Of a stretch of DNA of 64,000 nucleotides, positions 35,415-45,748 are shown in pieces. The notes beneath the pieces are model-generated. The model saw only the letters and a program-made list of their open reading frames with translations. It was not told where the DNA came from and ran no database searches. Location of the stretch: the NCBI RefSeq assembly GCF_030818935.1, contig NZ_JAUTBD010000001.1, positions 434,001 through 498,000 of the forward strand, given 5' to 3'. Every line of letters starts with the position of its first letter. Within the stretch, counting starts at the first letter, position 1. Source of the stretch: Microbacterium sp. SORGH_AS_1204 (GTDB lineage: Bacteria; Actinomycetota; Actinomycetes; Actinomycetales; Microbacteriaceae). A program made the translations under genes and the position numbers.

Positions 35415-36461
35415 ATGCACGTCAACGCCTACGCGGCGTCGTCCGCGACCTCACCCCTCGAGCCCACGACCATCGAGCGCCGCGACGTCGGCCCGAAGGA
35501 CGTCCTCATCGACATCGCTTACGCCGGCATCTGCCACTCCGACATCCACACCATCCGCGGCGAGTGGGGCGAGGTGCCCTACCCCCTGACCGTCGGCCAC
35601 GAGATCGTCGGCACCGTCGCCGAGGTCGGCTCGGACGTCACGAAGCACAAGGTCGGCGACCGCGTCGGCGTCGGCTGCATGGTCAACTCGTGCCGGGAGT
35701 GCGAGAACTGCCAGGCGGGCGAGGAGCAGTACTGCCTGAAGGGCAACATCGGCACGTACGGCGCGAAAGATGTCGACGGCACCATCACGCAGGGCGGGTA
35801 CAGCGAGAAGGTCGTCGTCGACGAGGACTTCGTGCTGCGCGTTCCCGAAGCGATCCCCTACGACAAGGCCGCCCCGCTGCTGTGCGCCGGCATCACCACG
35901 TACTCGCCGCTGCACCACTGGAACGCCGGCCCCGGCAAGAAGGTCGCCGTCGTGGGTCTCGGTGGTCTCGGCCACATGGCTGTGAAAATCGCACACGCCA
36001 TGGGCGCCGAGGTCACCGTGCTGTCGCAGACGCTCAGCAAGAAGGACGACGGCCTGAAGATGGGCGCCGACCACTACTACGCCACGAAGGACGAAGAGAC
36101 CTTCAAGGCGCTGAAAAACACCTTCGACCTCATCGTCAACACCGTCAGCGCCCCGCTCGAGCTCAAGCAGTACCTGGGTCTGCTCGCCCGCAACGGCACG
36201 ATGGTCAACGTCGGCGCCCCGCCGGAGCCGCTGCCCATCGAGGTGTTCACGCTGTTCGCGAACCGCCGCTCGTTCGCAGGCTCGGGCATCGGCGGCATCC
36301 AGGAGACCCAGGAGATGCTCGACTTCTGCGCCGAGCACGGCATCGCCCCCGAGACGGAGCTCATCTCGGCCGACAAGATCAACGAGGCGTACGAGCGCGT
36401 GCTGAACAGCGACGTGCGCTACCGCTTCGTCATCGACGCGAAGACCTTCGCCCCCGCCTGA
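35415..36461 (+). CDS. Zinc-dependent NAD(P) alcohol dehydrogenase (cinnamyl-alcohol dehydrogenase type)
   Basis: 348 aa, RBS GAGGAG. Medium-chain dehydrogenase: catalytic zinc ligands in GICHSD and GHEIVG, structural zinc cysteines in [20 protein letters not shown], Rossmann motif [14 protein letters not shown], and the CAD-type strings [11 protein letters not shown] and ITTYSPL. Reduces or oxidises aldehydes/alcohols, commonly NADPH-linked; physiological substrate unknown. Monocistronic between two hairpins. Confidence 0.93.
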   Translation: MHVNAYAASSATSPLEPTTIERRDVGPKDVLIDIAYAGICHSDIHTIRGEWGEVPYPLTVGHEIVGTVAEVGSDVTKHKVGDRVGVGCMVNSCRECENCQAGEEQYCLKGNIGTYGAKDVDGTITQGGYSEKVVVDEDFVLRVPEAIPYDKAAPLLCAGITTYSPLHHWNAGPGKKVAVVGLGGLGHMAVKIAHAMGAEVTVLSQTLSKKDDGLKMGADHYYATKDEETFKALKNTFDLIVNTVSAPLELKQYLGLLARNGTMVNVGAPPEPLPIEVFTLFANRRSFAGSGIGGIQETQEMLDFCAEHGIAPETELISADKINEAYERVLNSDVRYRFVIDAKTFAPA

Positions 36462-36466
36462 CTCAC

Positions 36467-36514
36467 GGATGCCACGGCCCCGACGTTCTGCTGAGCGCCG
36501 GGGCCGCGGCATCC
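36467..36514 (+). terminator. Terminator after alcohol dehydrogenase
   Basis: GGATGCC-CGGCCCC pairs with GGGGCCG-GGCATCC; the outer arms are the genome's common 7-mer and its complement. Confidence 0.7.
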
Positions 36515-36524
36515 CGTCGCCCTC

Positions 36525-36893
36525 TTCGCGATAAACGCTGTTTCGTGTGAGACACGCCGTGTGGTGCCGTGTCTGACTCGGCGCGGCGTTTATCGCGGGG
36601 TGGGGGCGGTCGCCGCGCGACGGCCGCGATGCGGCTGCTTCTCACGCTCCGCGCCCGGATGCCTCGAACCCATCGCTGCGTGCCGTCGCGGCCGTGGCAC
36701 CCCGCGCCTTCATCGCGGATAAACGCTCTGGTGAGCGAGACACGCTGTGAGACGCCCTGTCTGGCGCGAGAGGGCGTTTCTCGTGAGTGCTTGCCCCAAG
36801 CCCCCGCCCCTGTGCTCGCGAAGGCGGCGCCGCCCGCACGAGGGCTTGCCCAAGCGACCCGCCCCTGTGCACGCGAAAGCGGCGCCGCCGGTG
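36525..36893. repeat. Palindromic and direct intergenic repeats
   Basis: The 459-base gap before pgm has no supported gene. Two related palindromic units occur: 36525-36598 (CGCGATAAACGC ... GCGTTTATCGCG) and about 36715-36784 (GGATAAACGCTCTGG ... GGGCGTTTCTCG), each with internal GAGACACG and TGTCTG. Then a direct repeat, GCTTGCCC..AAGC..CCCGCCCCTGTG..GCGAA..CGGCGCCGCC, at about 36788-36832 and 36843-36891. Confidence 0.75.
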
Positions 36894-36920
36894 AAAGGCG
36901 ACGCCGCTTCGACGAGGGCG

Positions 36921-38567
36921 TTACGCCTGGCCGAGCGCGGCCGAGACCACCGCGCGGGCCTCCTCCTGCACCTCGCGCAGGTGGTCCTCGCCGCGGAGCG
37001 ACTCGGCGTACAGCTTGTAGACGTCTTCGGTGCCCGAGGGGCGGGCGGCGAACCAGGCCGATTCGGTCTGTACCTTAAGGCCGCCGATCGCCGCACCGTT
37101 GCCGGGCGCGTGCGACAGCTTCGCCGTGATCGTCTCGCCGGCGAGCTCGGTGGCGCTCACGGCATCCGGAGACAGCTTCGACAGCGCCGACTTCTGCGCG
37201 GGCGTGGCCGCGGCGTCGACGCGCTGGTACGCCGAAGCACCGAACTGCGCCTCGAGCTCGGCGTAGCGCTGCGACGGCGTCTTGCCGGTGACGGCGAGGA
37301 TCTCGGCCGCGAGCAGGCAGAGCAGGATGCCGTCTTTGTCGGTCGTCCACACGGTGCCGTCTTTGCGCAGGAACGACGCACCGGCCGACTCCTCGCCGCC
37401 GAAGGCCACCGAGCCGTCGAGCAGGCCGGGGACGAACCACTTGAAGCCGACGGGGACTTCGAGCAGCGTCTTGTCGAGCGAGGCGGCGACGCGATCGATG
37501 ATCATCGACGACACCAGCGTCTTGCCCACGGCGGCATCGGTCGGCCAGCCCGGACGGTGAGAGAACAGGTAGTCGATCGCGACGGCCAGGTAGTGGTTGG
37601 GGTTCATCAGCCCCGCGTCGGGGGTGACGATGCCGTGGCGGTCGGCGTCGGCGTCGTTGCCGGTGAGGATGTCGTAGTCGGCGCGGGCGGCGACCAGCGA
37701 GGCCATGGCCGACGGAGACGACGGATCCATGCGGATCTTCTCGTCCCAGTCGAGCGTCATGAACTTCCACGTCGGGTCGACCTCGGGGTTCACGACGGTG
37801 AGGTCGAGGCCGTACACCTCGGCGATCAGGGCCCAGTACTCCACTGACGCTCCGCCCAGCGGGTCGGCGCCGATGCGCACGCCTGCGTTCTTGATGGCGT
37901 CCACGTCGATGATGGATGCCAGATCGCGCACGTACGCGTCGCGGAAGTCGTACTGGCCGAGGTTCTCGAGGTCGATGTCGGCGTGCGGCGTGCGCTTGAC
38001 GCCCTCGAGGCCGGCGGTGATGAGTTCGTTGGCGCGATCGGCGATCCACCCGGTGGCGTCGGTGTCGGCGGGGCCGCCGTGCGGCGGGTTGTACTTGAAC
38101 CCGCCGTCGCGCGGCGGGTTGTGCGAGGGGGTCACGACGATGCCGTCGGCGCGGCCGGGGTCGTCGAGCGCGCGGCCCTTGTTGTACGCGAGGATCGCGT
38201 GGCTGAGTGCCGGGGTGGGCACCCAGGCGTCGCGCGCGTCGACCCGCACGTCGACGCCGTTCGCGACGAGCACCTCGATGGCGCTGCGCTCGGCCGGCAG
38301 CGACAGGCCGTGGGTGTCGCGACCGAGGAAGAGGGGGCCGGTGATGCCCTGCTCCGCGCGGTAATCGACGATGGCCTGCGTGGTGGCGAGGATGTGGTCT
38401 TCGTTGAAGCTGGTGCTCAGCGACGAACCGCGGTGGCCGCTCGTGCCGAAGGCGACGCGCTGCTCGGGCACCGCGGCATCCGGCTTGCGGTCGTAATACG
38501 CGGCGATCAATTCGTCGATGTCGATGAGATCGGATGCCTCTGCGGGCTGTCCTGCGCGACTGCTCAT
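36921..38567 (-). CDS. pgm: Phosphoglucomutase (alpha-D-glucose phosphate-specific)
   Basis: 548 aa from the ATG at 38567. Alpha-phosphohexomutase family: [10 protein letters not shown] near the N-terminus, catalytic phosphoserine loop [11 protein letters not shown], metal loop [10 protein letters not shown], sugar loop [10 protein letters not shown], phosphate loop [10 protein letters not shown]. Converts glucose-1-phosphate from the Leloir pathway to glucose-6-phosphate. Divergent from pheA. Confidence 0.95.
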   Translation of the reverse strand: MSSRAGQPAEASDLIDIDELIAAYYDRKPDAAVPEQRVAFGTSGHRGSSLSTSFNEDHILATTQAIVDYRAEQGITGPLFLGRDTHGLSLPAERSAIEVLVANGVDVRVDARDAWVPTPALSHAILAYNKGRALDDPGRADGIVVTPSHNPPRDGGFKYNPPHGGPADTDATGWIADRANELITAGLEGVKRTPHADIDLENLGQYDFRDAYVRDLASIIDVDAIKNAGVRIGADPLGGASVEYWALIAEVYGLDLTVVNPEVDPTWKFMTLDWDEKIRMDPSSPSAMASLVAARADYDILTGNDADADRHGIVTPDAGLMNPNHYLAVAIDYLFSHRPGWPTDAAVGKTLVSSMIIDRVAASLDKTLLEVPVGFKWFVPGLLDGSVAFGGEESAGASFLRKDGTVWTTDKDGILLCLLAAEILAVTGKTPSQRYAELEAQFGASAYQRVDAAATPAQKSALSKLSPDAVSATELAGETITAKLSHAPGNGAAIGGLKVQTESAWFAARPSGTEDVYKLYAESLRGEDHLREVQEEARAVVSAALGQA

Positions 38568-38768
38568 GCGCCCAGTCTGCACGCTCCCTCCGACATGCGC
38601 ACACGCCTCGTCGCGATCGGCGACAATACGTCTGCTCTCGGGATCGATCGCGCGGCGGGCGCCGGCCACGGTGAGCACCGAGAGAGCCGCGCGCGCGGGG
38701 GAGGGTGCTGCGCGGCGGTGCGACCGGCGTGGCGACGGCATCGCCGTGCGGCGGACTAGGCTGAGCCG

Positions 38769-39731
38769 GTGCTGCCCGACACAGACCTCGCCCTCGCCCG
38801 CCGCACCTACAGCTACCTCGGTCCCGCCGGCACCTTCACCGAGGCGGCGCTCGCGCAGGTCCCCGAGGCGCGCGATCAGATCTGGCGGCCCGTCCGTAAC
38901 GTCGGCGAAGCGCTGGCCGACGTCGTCGAAGGGCGTTCGGATGCCGCGATGATCGCGATCGAGAACTCGGTCGACGGTGGCGTCTCCACTGCGCAGGACG
39001 CCCTGGCCACCGTGCCGGGACTGCGTATCGTCGGCGAGTATCTCGTGCCGGTCAACTTCGTGCTCGTCGGGCGACCGGGGGTCCGGCTCGCCGACGTCTC
39101 GCTCGTCGCCGCGCACCCCGTCGCGTACGGACAGTGTCTCGGCTGGCTGAGCAAGAACCTGCCCGCTCATGCGCACCTGCCGGCCGAGAGCAACGTCGCG
39201 AGCGCTCTCGGCGTGCTTGACGGCACGAGCGCCGCGGATGCCGCGATCGCGGCGCCCGGCATCGTGGCTCACCACGACGTGGAGGTGTTGGCCGAGAACA
39301 TCGGTGACAACCCGAATGCCGTCACGCGGTTCGTGCTCGTCAGCCGCACCGTCGCTCCCGCGCCGCCCACCGGGGCCGATAAGACCTCGCTCATCGTCGA
39401 GCTCCCCGAAGACCACCCCGGTGCGCTGCTCGAACTGCTCGAGCAGTTCGCCACGCGTGGCATCAACCTGAGCCTCTTGGCATCCCGCCCCATCGGCGAC
39501 GCCCTGGGCCGGTATCGCTTCGTCATCGACGCCGACGGGCACGTGCTCGACGAGCGTATGGCCGATGCGTTGCTGGGTCTTCGCCGGTTCAGCCCGAAGG
39601 TCATCTTCCTCGGGTCGTACGCGCGCGCCGACCGTGCGATCGTGCGCTACCCGCAGCGCTACAGCGACGACGTCTTCGTCGAGGCGCGCGACTGGCTCCG
39701 CGGTCTGCTCAGCGGCGAGCCCGAGGCCTGA
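38769..39731 (+). CDS. pheA: Prephenate dehydratase
   Basis: 320 aa from the GTG at 38769. Catalytic domain: [36 protein letters not shown], and the NAVTRF motif with the essential Thr-Arg-Phe. ACT domain from about 205 ([36 protein letters not shown]) contains the GAL and S-R-P segments for phenylalanine feedback. Makes phenylpyruvate from prephenate. No chorismate mutase domain is fused. Confidence 0.95.
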   Translation: MLPDTDLALARRTYSYLGPAGTFTEAALAQVPEARDQIWRPVRNVGEALADVVEGRSDAAMIAIENSVDGGVSTAQDALATVPGLRIVGEYLVPVNFVLVGRPGVRLADVSLVAAHPVAYGQCLGWLSKNLPAHAHLPAESNVASALGVLDGTSAADAAIAAPGIVAHHDVEVLAENIGDNPNAVTRFVLVSRTVAPAPPTGADKTSLIVELPEDHPGALLELLEQFATRGINLSLLASRPIGDALGRYRFVIDADGHVLDERMADALLGLRRFSPKVIFLGSYARADRAIVRYPQRYSDDVFVEARDWLRGLLSGEPEA

Positions 39732-39770
39732 CGCGCCGTCACTCGCGCAAGGCGGAGACGTCGCTGCCGA

Positions 39771-40820
39771 TCAGGCCGCCACGGCCGCCGGCGTCGCGAT
39801 GAGCTCGAGCGTCTGCGCGCGTCCGGCGGCGGTGTCGAGCGACTCGCCGTCGTAGGCGCCCGCGACGGGCGAGACCATGATCTCGTCGACGCCGTGCTGC
39901 GCGGCGAAGGCGGCGAGCTGACCCTGCACGTCCGCACCCGTGCCGACGAACCACTTCTGACGCGACGCCGCCATGATCGACTCGGCCAGGGCGTCGAACG
40001 GGTCGGCCTGGGCCTGCTCGACGGTCTCGAGAGGCACCAGCGGCTTGTTCGTGCGCAGTCGCGCCATCATGCGCAGCTGCGGGAGGGCACGCTCCTCGGC
40101 CTCTTCCGCGGTGGGGGCGGCGACGACGTTGGCAGTGACGAAGGTGCGGGGCCCGTCTCCGGACTCGTTCGGAACGAACTGATCACGGTAGAGGCGGAGG
40201 GCGTGTTCCAGCCCCTCCCCGGCGAAGTGGTTCGCGAAGACGTACGGCAGGCCGAAACTCGCGGCGAGCTGGGCGGAGTAGTCGCTCGAGCCCAGCAGCC
40301 ACACCTGCGGCATCCCGGATGCCGAGGGGGTCGCCTTCACCTGATACTCGGTGCCCGAGGTGAAACGCACGGTCGCACCGTCGGGCGAGGTGAGCGCCAT
40401 GATGTCGGTCACGTGATCAGGGAACCGCGAGACATCGCTCGTGGTGCCCGAACGGTTCAGCAGCTGCGTGATGACCGGGTCGCTGCCGGGCGCGCGGCCG
40501 ATGCCCAGGTCGATGCGGCCCGGAGCCAGCGCCTCGAGGGCGGCGAACTGCTCCGCGACGATCAGGGGCGAGTGATTCGGCAGCATCACGCCGCCCGAGC
40601 CCACCCGGATACGAGACGTGCGCGCGGCGGCTGCGGCGATGAGCACCGGCGGTGCCGTCGAGGCGACGGCGGGCATGTTGTGGTGCTCCGCGAACCAGTA
40701 GCGCCGGTAGCCCAAATGCTCTGCGCGCTCCACGAGATCGAGGGACGCGGCGACGGCGTGTGCGCTGTTCTGGCCGCTGCGTACGGGGACGAGATCGAGG
40801 ACGGAGAGCGAGGGAGTCAC
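39771..40820 (-). CDS. LLM-class flavin oxidoreductase (MsnO8 type)
   Basis: 349 aa from the GTG at 40820 (GGTGAGA upstream). Luciferase-like barrel with LSVLDLVPVRSGQ, YWFAEHHNMPAVAS, IRVGSGGVMLPNHSPL, EQFAALEALAPGRIDLGIGRAPG and VWLLGSSDYSAQLAA, all typical of the MsnO8/YwcH-like subfamily using FMNH2. Substrate unknown. Confidence 0.9.
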   Translation of the reverse strand: MTPSLSVLDLVPVRSGQNSAHAVAASLDLVERAEHLGYRRYWFAEHHNMPAVASTAPPVLIAAAAARTSRIRVGSGGVMLPNHSPLIVAEQFAALEALAPGRIDLGIGRAPGSDPVITQLLNRSGTTSDVSRFPDHVTDIMALTSPDGATVRFTSGTEYQVKATPSASGMPQVWLLGSSDYSAQLAASFGLPYVFANHFAGEGLEHALRLYRDQFVPNESGDGPRTFVTANVVAAPTAEEAEERALPQLRMMARLRTNKPLVPLETVEQAQADPFDALAESIMAASRQKWFVGTGADVQGQLAAFAAQHGVDEIMVSPVAGAYDGESLDTAAGRAQTLELIATPAAVAA

Positions 40821-40915
40821 TCTCACCAGAACGTCCGTAGCGTCTCGCGTATTCCGCGCTCGCCGCGGGCGCAACCCCTTCGGTCGTGCACCGCCTCGGC
40901 CCCTACCGTGCCGGC

Positions 40916-41194
40916 ATGAGCGACACGCAGACGATGGTGCGCACGCAGATCGCCATCGATGATCACGCATATTTCCTGGCTCAGGGGCAGGACATCGAGA
41001 AGCTGCAGGCACGCATCGAGGATGCCGTCCGCGCGGGCGGACGTTTCGAGCGGTTCGTCGTCGTCGGCAATCGGCAGATGTCGGTGCTGTTCACCGCGGC
41101 CTCTCGCGTGGCCTTCTCGATCGAGACGGTGCAGTACGACGCACGCGACACCGGCGACGAGGACCAACCCTTCGGCGGCTTCTTCGACGACTGA
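40916..41194 (+). CDS. Small conserved hypothetical protein
   Basis: 92 aa from the ATG at 40916. No named domain. It has a central helix (LAQGQDIEKLQARIEDAVRAGG) and two beta strands (RFVVVGN, MSVLFTAASRVAFSIE), with an acidic tail ending GGFFDD. Possibly a soluble ATP-synthase-epsilon-sized alpha/beta protein; I cannot assign a role. Lies 118 bases before the Asp23 gene. Confidence 0.75.
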   Translation: MSDTQTMVRTQIAIDDHAYFLAQGQDIEKLQARIEDAVRAGGRFERFVVVGNRQMSVLFTAASRVAFSIETVQYDARDTGDEDQPFGGFFDD

Positions 41195-41312
41195 TCCCCT
41201 CACCCATCTTCAGCGTTCTCTCAGCTGGAAGCCGTGACGAATGGATCGGTGGCCGCGTCTCCTCTATGACATCGCGGGACACACGGTCCCGGTACGACGG
41301 AAGGAAGCGCAC

Positions 41313-41741
41313 ATGGCTGAGAACACCACCACCACCGCCACCCCCACCACCGCCACGAAGGACGGCGGCTCGACCGTCATCGTCGACGCCGTCGTCGCCA
41401 AGGTCGCCGGCATCGCCGCGGCCGAGGTACCCGGCGTCCACGCCCTCGGTGGCGGCGCCGCCCGCGTGATCGGCAACATCCGTCAGGCCGTGGGCGCCAA
41501 GGATCACGCGCAGGGTGTGAGCGTCGAGGTCGGCGAGACCGAGGTCGCCGCCGACATCGCGATCCAGGTCGACTACCCCGAGCAGCTCCAGCGCGTGGCC
41601 GCGAACGTCCGCGCAGCGGTGCACCAGGCCATCACCGAGCTCGTGGGCATGAAGGTCGCCGAGATCAACGTGACCGTGGTGGACGTGTTCATCCCGGGTG
41701 ACGACGACGAAGACGACGCCGACGCGCAGCGCGTCAACTGA
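41313..41741 (+). CDS. Asp23/Gls24 family envelope stress protein
   Basis: 142 aa, RBS GGAAGGAA. Thr-rich N-terminus, then the Asp23 domain (PF03780): VVAKVAGIAAAEVPGVHALGGG, VEVGETEVAADIAIQVDYPEQLQRVAANVRAAV, ELVGMKVAEINVTVVDVFIPG. Acidic C-terminus. Members are membrane-associated or cytoplasmic proteins linked to cell-envelope and alkaline stress. Confidence 0.92.
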   Translation: MAENTTTTATPTTATKDGGSTVIVDAVVAKVAGIAAAEVPGVHALGGGAARVIGNIRQAVGAKDHAQGVSVEVGETEVAADIAIQVDYPEQLQRVAANVRAAVHQAITELVGMKVAEINVTVVDVFIPGDDDEDDADAQRVN

Positions 41742-41842
41742 CAACCGTCGCAGAGGGGCGTCACCGCGAGGTGGCGCCCCTCTCGCTTGTACGTCCCGAC
41801 GCCACAGGGCCGACGACCGACCTGGCGACACGGCCCGGTGGA

Positions 41843-42634
41843 TCAGACGCGACCCAGCTCGTCGCGGAAGTACGCGTCGGCGAGACGGCGCGTGATCGCG
41901 GCATCCTTCTCCGGCGGCGCGTCCTCGAAGTGGCTCGCCTCCTGCAATTGCGTCGTGACGAAACGGTCGAGCACCGTCGGGGGTTCGCCTTCGCCGAGCT
42001 CTCGTGTGCGCGCCTTCACCGCGATCAGTTCTTGCGCGGCGTCGCGGACGTCTTCGCCGACATCGCCCTCGTCGAGCAGTCGCGGGAGGTCCATGGGCGG
42101 CACCACGGCATCCGGATGCGTCGCGAGCCAGCGGAGCGCGGCCGCCGGTCGCAACGCGTAGAAGAAGCGCTTCAGGGTCGCCGTGCCCGCTCGTTGCTGA
42201 TGGGCGACGTGGAGGTAGTGGCGTCCGATGGTGCCGCGCTCGACCACGGCGTCGGCCAGCGACAGCAGCCGATCGCGGAAACCCCCGTCGCCGGTGTAGA
42301 CGATGGGGGAGTTCAGCCACTCGATCGCCGTGGCGTTGCCCTTGACGATCAGGGCGACGGTCTTGGCGAGATCCCAGCCGTTGACGTCGAACGTTTTGTC
42401 GAGCGGGGTCTCGATGACGTCGCGCTCGGGCCAGAGCGAGAGGTAGCTCTGGGTGCGGCGCACGAAGAGGAAGCGGCAGTCGTAGTCGCTGTCGGGCGAG
42501 GGGAAGCCCCAGGCGCGGCTCCCGCTCTCGATCGCCCACGGGATGCGCACGCGATGGTCGTGCGCGACCGAGGCCAGGCGGCGGTCGATCTCGGCGACGA
42601 CGGTCGGATCCAGCGAAGGCGGGATGGCACGCAT
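41843..42634 (-). CDS. Nucleotidyltransferase superfamily protein (RlaP/YcgL-like)
   Basis: 263 aa. Pol-beta-type motif ESGSRAWGFPSPDSDYDCRFLFV holds the GS and DxD metal residues; later LWPERDVIETPLDKTFDVNGWDLAKTV and LLKGNATAIEWLNSP match PF10127 proteins. Members act on small molecules or RNA ends; some pair with RNA ligases. None is adjacent here. Confidence 0.85.
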   Translation of the reverse strand: MRAIPPSLDPTVVAEIDRRLASVAHDHRVRIPWAIESGSRAWGFPSPDSDYDCRFLFVRRTQSYLSLWPERDVIETPLDKTFDVNGWDLAKTVALIVKGNATAIEWLNSPIVYTGDGGFRDRLLSLADAVVERGTIGRHYLHVAHQQRAGTATLKRFFYALRPAAALRWLATHPDAVVPPMDLPRLLDEGDVGEDVRDAAQELIAVKARTRELGEGEPPTVLDRFVTTQLQEASHFEDAPPEKDAAITRRLADAYFRDELGRV

Positions 42635-42673
42635 CGCACGACGATAGCGGCACGGGCTCCCCGGGGCGAGCGA

Positions 42674-44044
42674 TCAGCCCCCGTGCCGCACGTGCGCGTA
42701 CGCGTCGAGCGCGCGCTTGCGGGTCTCGCCGAGATCCACCATGGGCTCGGGCGCATCGTCGCCGAGGAATTCCGACGCCCACTCGCGCACGTACTCGTCG
42801 TGCGCGTCGAACTTCTTGCGCTGCGTCTCGGGGTTGAAGACGCGGAAGTAGGGCGCGGCATCCGCCCCCGATCCTGCGACCCACTGCCAATTGAACGGAT
42901 TGCTCGCGGCATCCGCATCGACGAGGCAGTCCCAGAACCACTGCTCGCCATGGCGCCAGTCGATCAGCAGGTTCTTGATGAGGAAGGATGCCGTGACCAT
43001 GCGCACGCGGTTGTGCATCACGCCGGTTTTCCACAGCTGACGCATGCCGGCGTCGACGACGGCGACGCCGGTCTCGCCCCGCTGCCAGGTCTCGAGGTGC
43101 GCGCGGTTGAGTGTCGGCCACGGGAAATCGTCGAAGTTGCGCCGCCAGTTCACCGTCGCGATGTCGGGGGAGTGGTAGGTCACGTGCCACGCGAACTCGC
43201 GCCAGACGATCTCCGACAGGAAGCCGCTCGCGCTCTTCGCGTGCTCGCCCGACCCCTTGTGTTCCACCGTGTCGTGCCACACCTGGTACGGGCTGAGCTC
43301 GCCCCACCGCAGGCGCGGGGAGAGGTTCGAGGTGGCGCCCCCGGCGAACTCGTCGCGGTATTTCGAGTAGTCGCCCAGGTCGTCGTCGAGGAACTCCTTC
43401 AGCCGCGCCTTCGCCGCGGGTTCGCCCGGCTCCCACGTCTCGCGCAGACCCCCGGCCCAGTCGGGTTTCGTCGGCAGCAGGTCCCACGCGCCGAGGTCGT
43501 CGCCATCGACGCTCCCGTCGAAGCCGGGGATCTTGCGCGCCTCGGGCATCGGCGGACGCGGTGCGGGGAGTTTTTGCACGGCGCGCGAGAACGGGCTGTA
43601 CACGCCGTACGGCTTGTCGGACTGCGTCCGCACCGTCCAGGGCTCGTACAGCAGGTTGGCGGCGAACGACGCGACGGTCACCCCGTCGTCGCGCAGCTTC
43701 CCCTTGATGCCGGCGTCGATCTCGCGCTCGACGCCGCCGTAACGGCGGTTCCAGAACACCGCGCCGGCGCCCACCTCTTCGACCACGGCCGGTACGACCT
43801 CCGCCGCCTTACCGCGCCGAAGCAACAGCGCCGCACCGCGTTCTTCGAGGCGTTCGCCGAGGGATGCCAGCGCCCCGTGCAGCCACCACCGCGCGGCCCC
43901 GCCGATCAGGCGCACCCCGTCGGACTCCTCGTCGAGCACATACAGCGCCACGATCGGCTCGTCGCGGTCGAGCGCCGCCCGGAGGGCCGGGTTGTCGGTC
44001 AGGCGCAGGTCGTCACGGAACCACACGATCGAAGGCGATGGCAT
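42674..44044 (-). CDS. phrB: Deoxyribodipyrimidine photo-lyase
   Basis: 456 aa. N-terminal photolyase alpha/beta antenna domain (SIVWFRDDLRLTDNPAL, FWNRRYGG) and C-terminal FAD domain with LSPRLRWGELSPYQVW, WREFAWHVTYH, GMRQLWKTGVMHNRVRMVTASFLIKNLLIDWRHGEQWFWDCLVDADAASNPFNWQWVAGSG by segments. The conserved FAD and Trp-triad surroundings favour a CPD photolyase that repairs UV dimers with light. Confidence 0.95.
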   Translation of the reverse strand: MPSPSIVWFRDDLRLTDNPALRAALDRDEPIVALYVLDEESDGVRLIGGAARWWLHGALASLGERLEERGAALLLRRGKAAEVVPAVVEEVGAGAVFWNRRYGGVEREIDAGIKGKLRDDGVTVASFAANLLYEPWTVRTQSDKPYGVYSPFSRAVQKLPAPRPPMPEARKIPGFDGSVDGDDLGAWDLLPTKPDWAGGLRETWEPGEPAAKARLKEFLDDDLGDYSKYRDEFAGGATSNLSPRLRWGELSPYQVWHDTVEHKGSGEHAKSASGFLSEIVWREFAWHVTYHSPDIATVNWRRNFDDFPWPTLNRAHLETWQRGETGVAVVDAGMRQLWKTGVMHNRVRMVTASFLIKNLLIDWRHGEQWFWDCLVDADAASNPFNWQWVAGSGADAAPYFRVFNPETQRKKFDAHDEYVREWASEFLGDDAPEPMVDLGETRKRALDAYAHVRHGG

Positions 44045-44143
44045 TCCTCGACGCTATCCACCTCGGCATCCGGCTCGGCGGGCTTGACACCCGCCCGCGT
44101 CCTGCGCGCCACGCTCCGAGTGGGGCCCGCCGCGTCATGGACC

Positions 44144-44282
44144 GGCGAGATCACCTGACGTCGTCGAGGCCACGCGTCATGGCGCGTGCACTCGGCGAGA
44201 TCACGTGACCCGGCGCTCCGCCGCGCGTCGGGCCTGCGAGATCACGTGACCTGGCGCTCCCCCGAGCGTCGGGCCCGTGAGG
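44144..44282. repeat. Direct repeats carrying the TCACGTGA palindrome
   Basis: GCGAGATCACGTGACCYGGCGCTCC occurs at 44195-44220 and 44236-44260 (41-base period), with a diverged copy at 44144 (GCGAGATCACCTGACG) and a partial CGTGAGGTCAC at 44275. Between the photolyase start and the diacylglycerol kinase stop; no gene. Confidence 0.7.
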
Positions 44283-45584
44283 TCACAGAGACGAGACGTC
44301 GTGGCCCTTCGGCAGCGCGACGGCCAGGCCGCCGGAGACGATGCGCGTGTAGACACGCGTCGCCTCCCCGAATTCGTCGCCGTCGAGCTCGATGGGCTGG
44401 GCGGGAGCGGTGGCCAGCTCGATGCCCGTTCCGCGCAGATACCGCACCGAGGTGTCTTTCCGACGCTCGAGCACGCGGCGGCCCGCGCGGAACTTCCGCA
44501 GCACCGAGTTGTCCCACACGATGCTCCGCCAGACGCCCAGCCAGCCCAGCACGCCCGTCGGCTGCAGCACGGCCACGTCGAGGCGCCCGTCGGCGATCGA
44601 GGCGTCGGGGATCAACGCCACACCGCCCTGCAGAGAACCGCAGTTCGCGAAGAGGACGCTCTGCACCTTGGCCGAGTGCAGGCGGTGACCGTCGAGTTGG
44701 TACATCACCCGGAACGGCTTCGCGCCGACGAGGGACCGGGCGGCGCCGTCGACGTAGGCGACCCAGCCGACCTGCTTCTTCAGGTCGTCGCGCGTGTTCT
44801 GGATCATCGCGGCGTCCAGGCCGATACCGGCCATGACCGAGAACCCGTGCTCCTCGATCTCGCCATCGGCGCGACGGATGCGGGCGATGCCGGTGTCGAT
44901 GGGGTGGACGTCGCCCTCGAAGGTCGCGCGGATCATCGCGTCGGTGTCGGTCAACGGCAGGTTCAGGTTGCGGGCGAGAAGATTGCCCGTGCCACTGGGC
45001 ACGATGGTCAGCGGCACACCGGTGGAGGTCAGCGCCTCGGCCACGGCGCGGACGGTCCCGTCGCCGCCGGCCACGAGCACGGCATCCACTTTCTCGTCGA
45101 GCGCGGCGCGCGTGGCGTCGTCGCCGAGGTCGTCGACGGTCGTCTCGTAGAAGAGGGGCTCGGCCCAGCCGGCCCCGGCGGCGAGCTCGGCCACGCGGGC
45201 TCGCAGCGTCTCGGGCTCGACCTTCGTGGGGTTGTAGACGAGGGCGGCGCGCTTCTTCTGCGTGTCGTCCGCATCCATCGGGGTCTCATCTCCCTCGGCG
45301 TCGACGCGTTGCGCCTTGCCGGGGAGGTCTTCCGAGGTGTCGGGGGAGACGTCTTCGGGCTGGTGGATGACGTCGTCGGGCTCGGCCGCTTCTTTGGGGT
45401 CGGGGGCGTCCTTGCGGGGACGATCGCCGACGTCGTCGCCCAGGCGCGCAGCGTGGAAGTCGTCGCTCGAACCGTCGGCCGCCGCGGCATCCGCCTTCAC
45501 CTCTGCGGGGGCGTCGGCGGGGGTCTTATCGGGGGATTCCGCGTCGTCACGCGGTTCGTCAGGGGCGGCCATGGCATCCACCAT
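44283..45584 (-). CDS. Diacylglycerol kinase family lipid kinase
   Basis: 433 aa from the ATG at 45584 (an in-frame ATG at 45572 is as likely). Residues 1-105 are a disordered acidic Asp/Ala/Pro extension that is unusual for the family. The kinase domain follows: AALVYNPTK, VLVAGGDGTVRAVAEAL (nucleotide loop), PSGTGNLLARNL, GFSVMAGIGLDAAMI, DGRLDVAVL, and the C-terminal ELDGDEFG. Phosphorylates diacylglycerol or a related lipid at the membrane. Divergent from serS. Confidence 0.92.
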   Translation of the reverse strand: MVDAMAAPDEPRDDAESPDKTPADAPAEVKADAAAADGSSDDFHAARLGDDVGDRPRKDAPDPKEAAEPDDVIHQPEDVSPDTSEDLPGKAQRVDAEGDETPMDADDTQKKRAALVYNPTKVEPETLRARVAELAAGAGWAEPLFYETTVDDLGDDATRAALDEKVDAVLVAGGDGTVRAVAEALTSTGVPLTIVPSGTGNLLARNLNLPLTDTDAMIRATFEGDVHPIDTGIARIRRADGEIEEHGFSVMAGIGLDAAMIQNTRDDLKKQVGWVAYVDGAARSLVGAKPFRVMYQLDGHRLHSAKVQSVLFANCGSLQGGVALIPDASIADGRLDVAVLQPTGVLGWLGVWRSIVWDNSVLRKFRAGRRVLERRKDTSVRYLRGTGIELATAPAQPIELDGDEFGEATRVYTRIVSGGLAVALPKGHDVSSL

Positions 45585-45748
45585 AGGACCGCGATCCGCG
45601 CCGCAACCGGCCGTAAGGACGGGGTTGACGTGGGGGATGCCGTGGGCCCATGCGCCGGACGGACCCGGTCCGTCGTTCCGTGTCCCTCGCCCGAGGCGTC
45701 GCCGGCAGCCGACAGGACGATGTCGGGTGCCGACCCTAGGATGGACGC

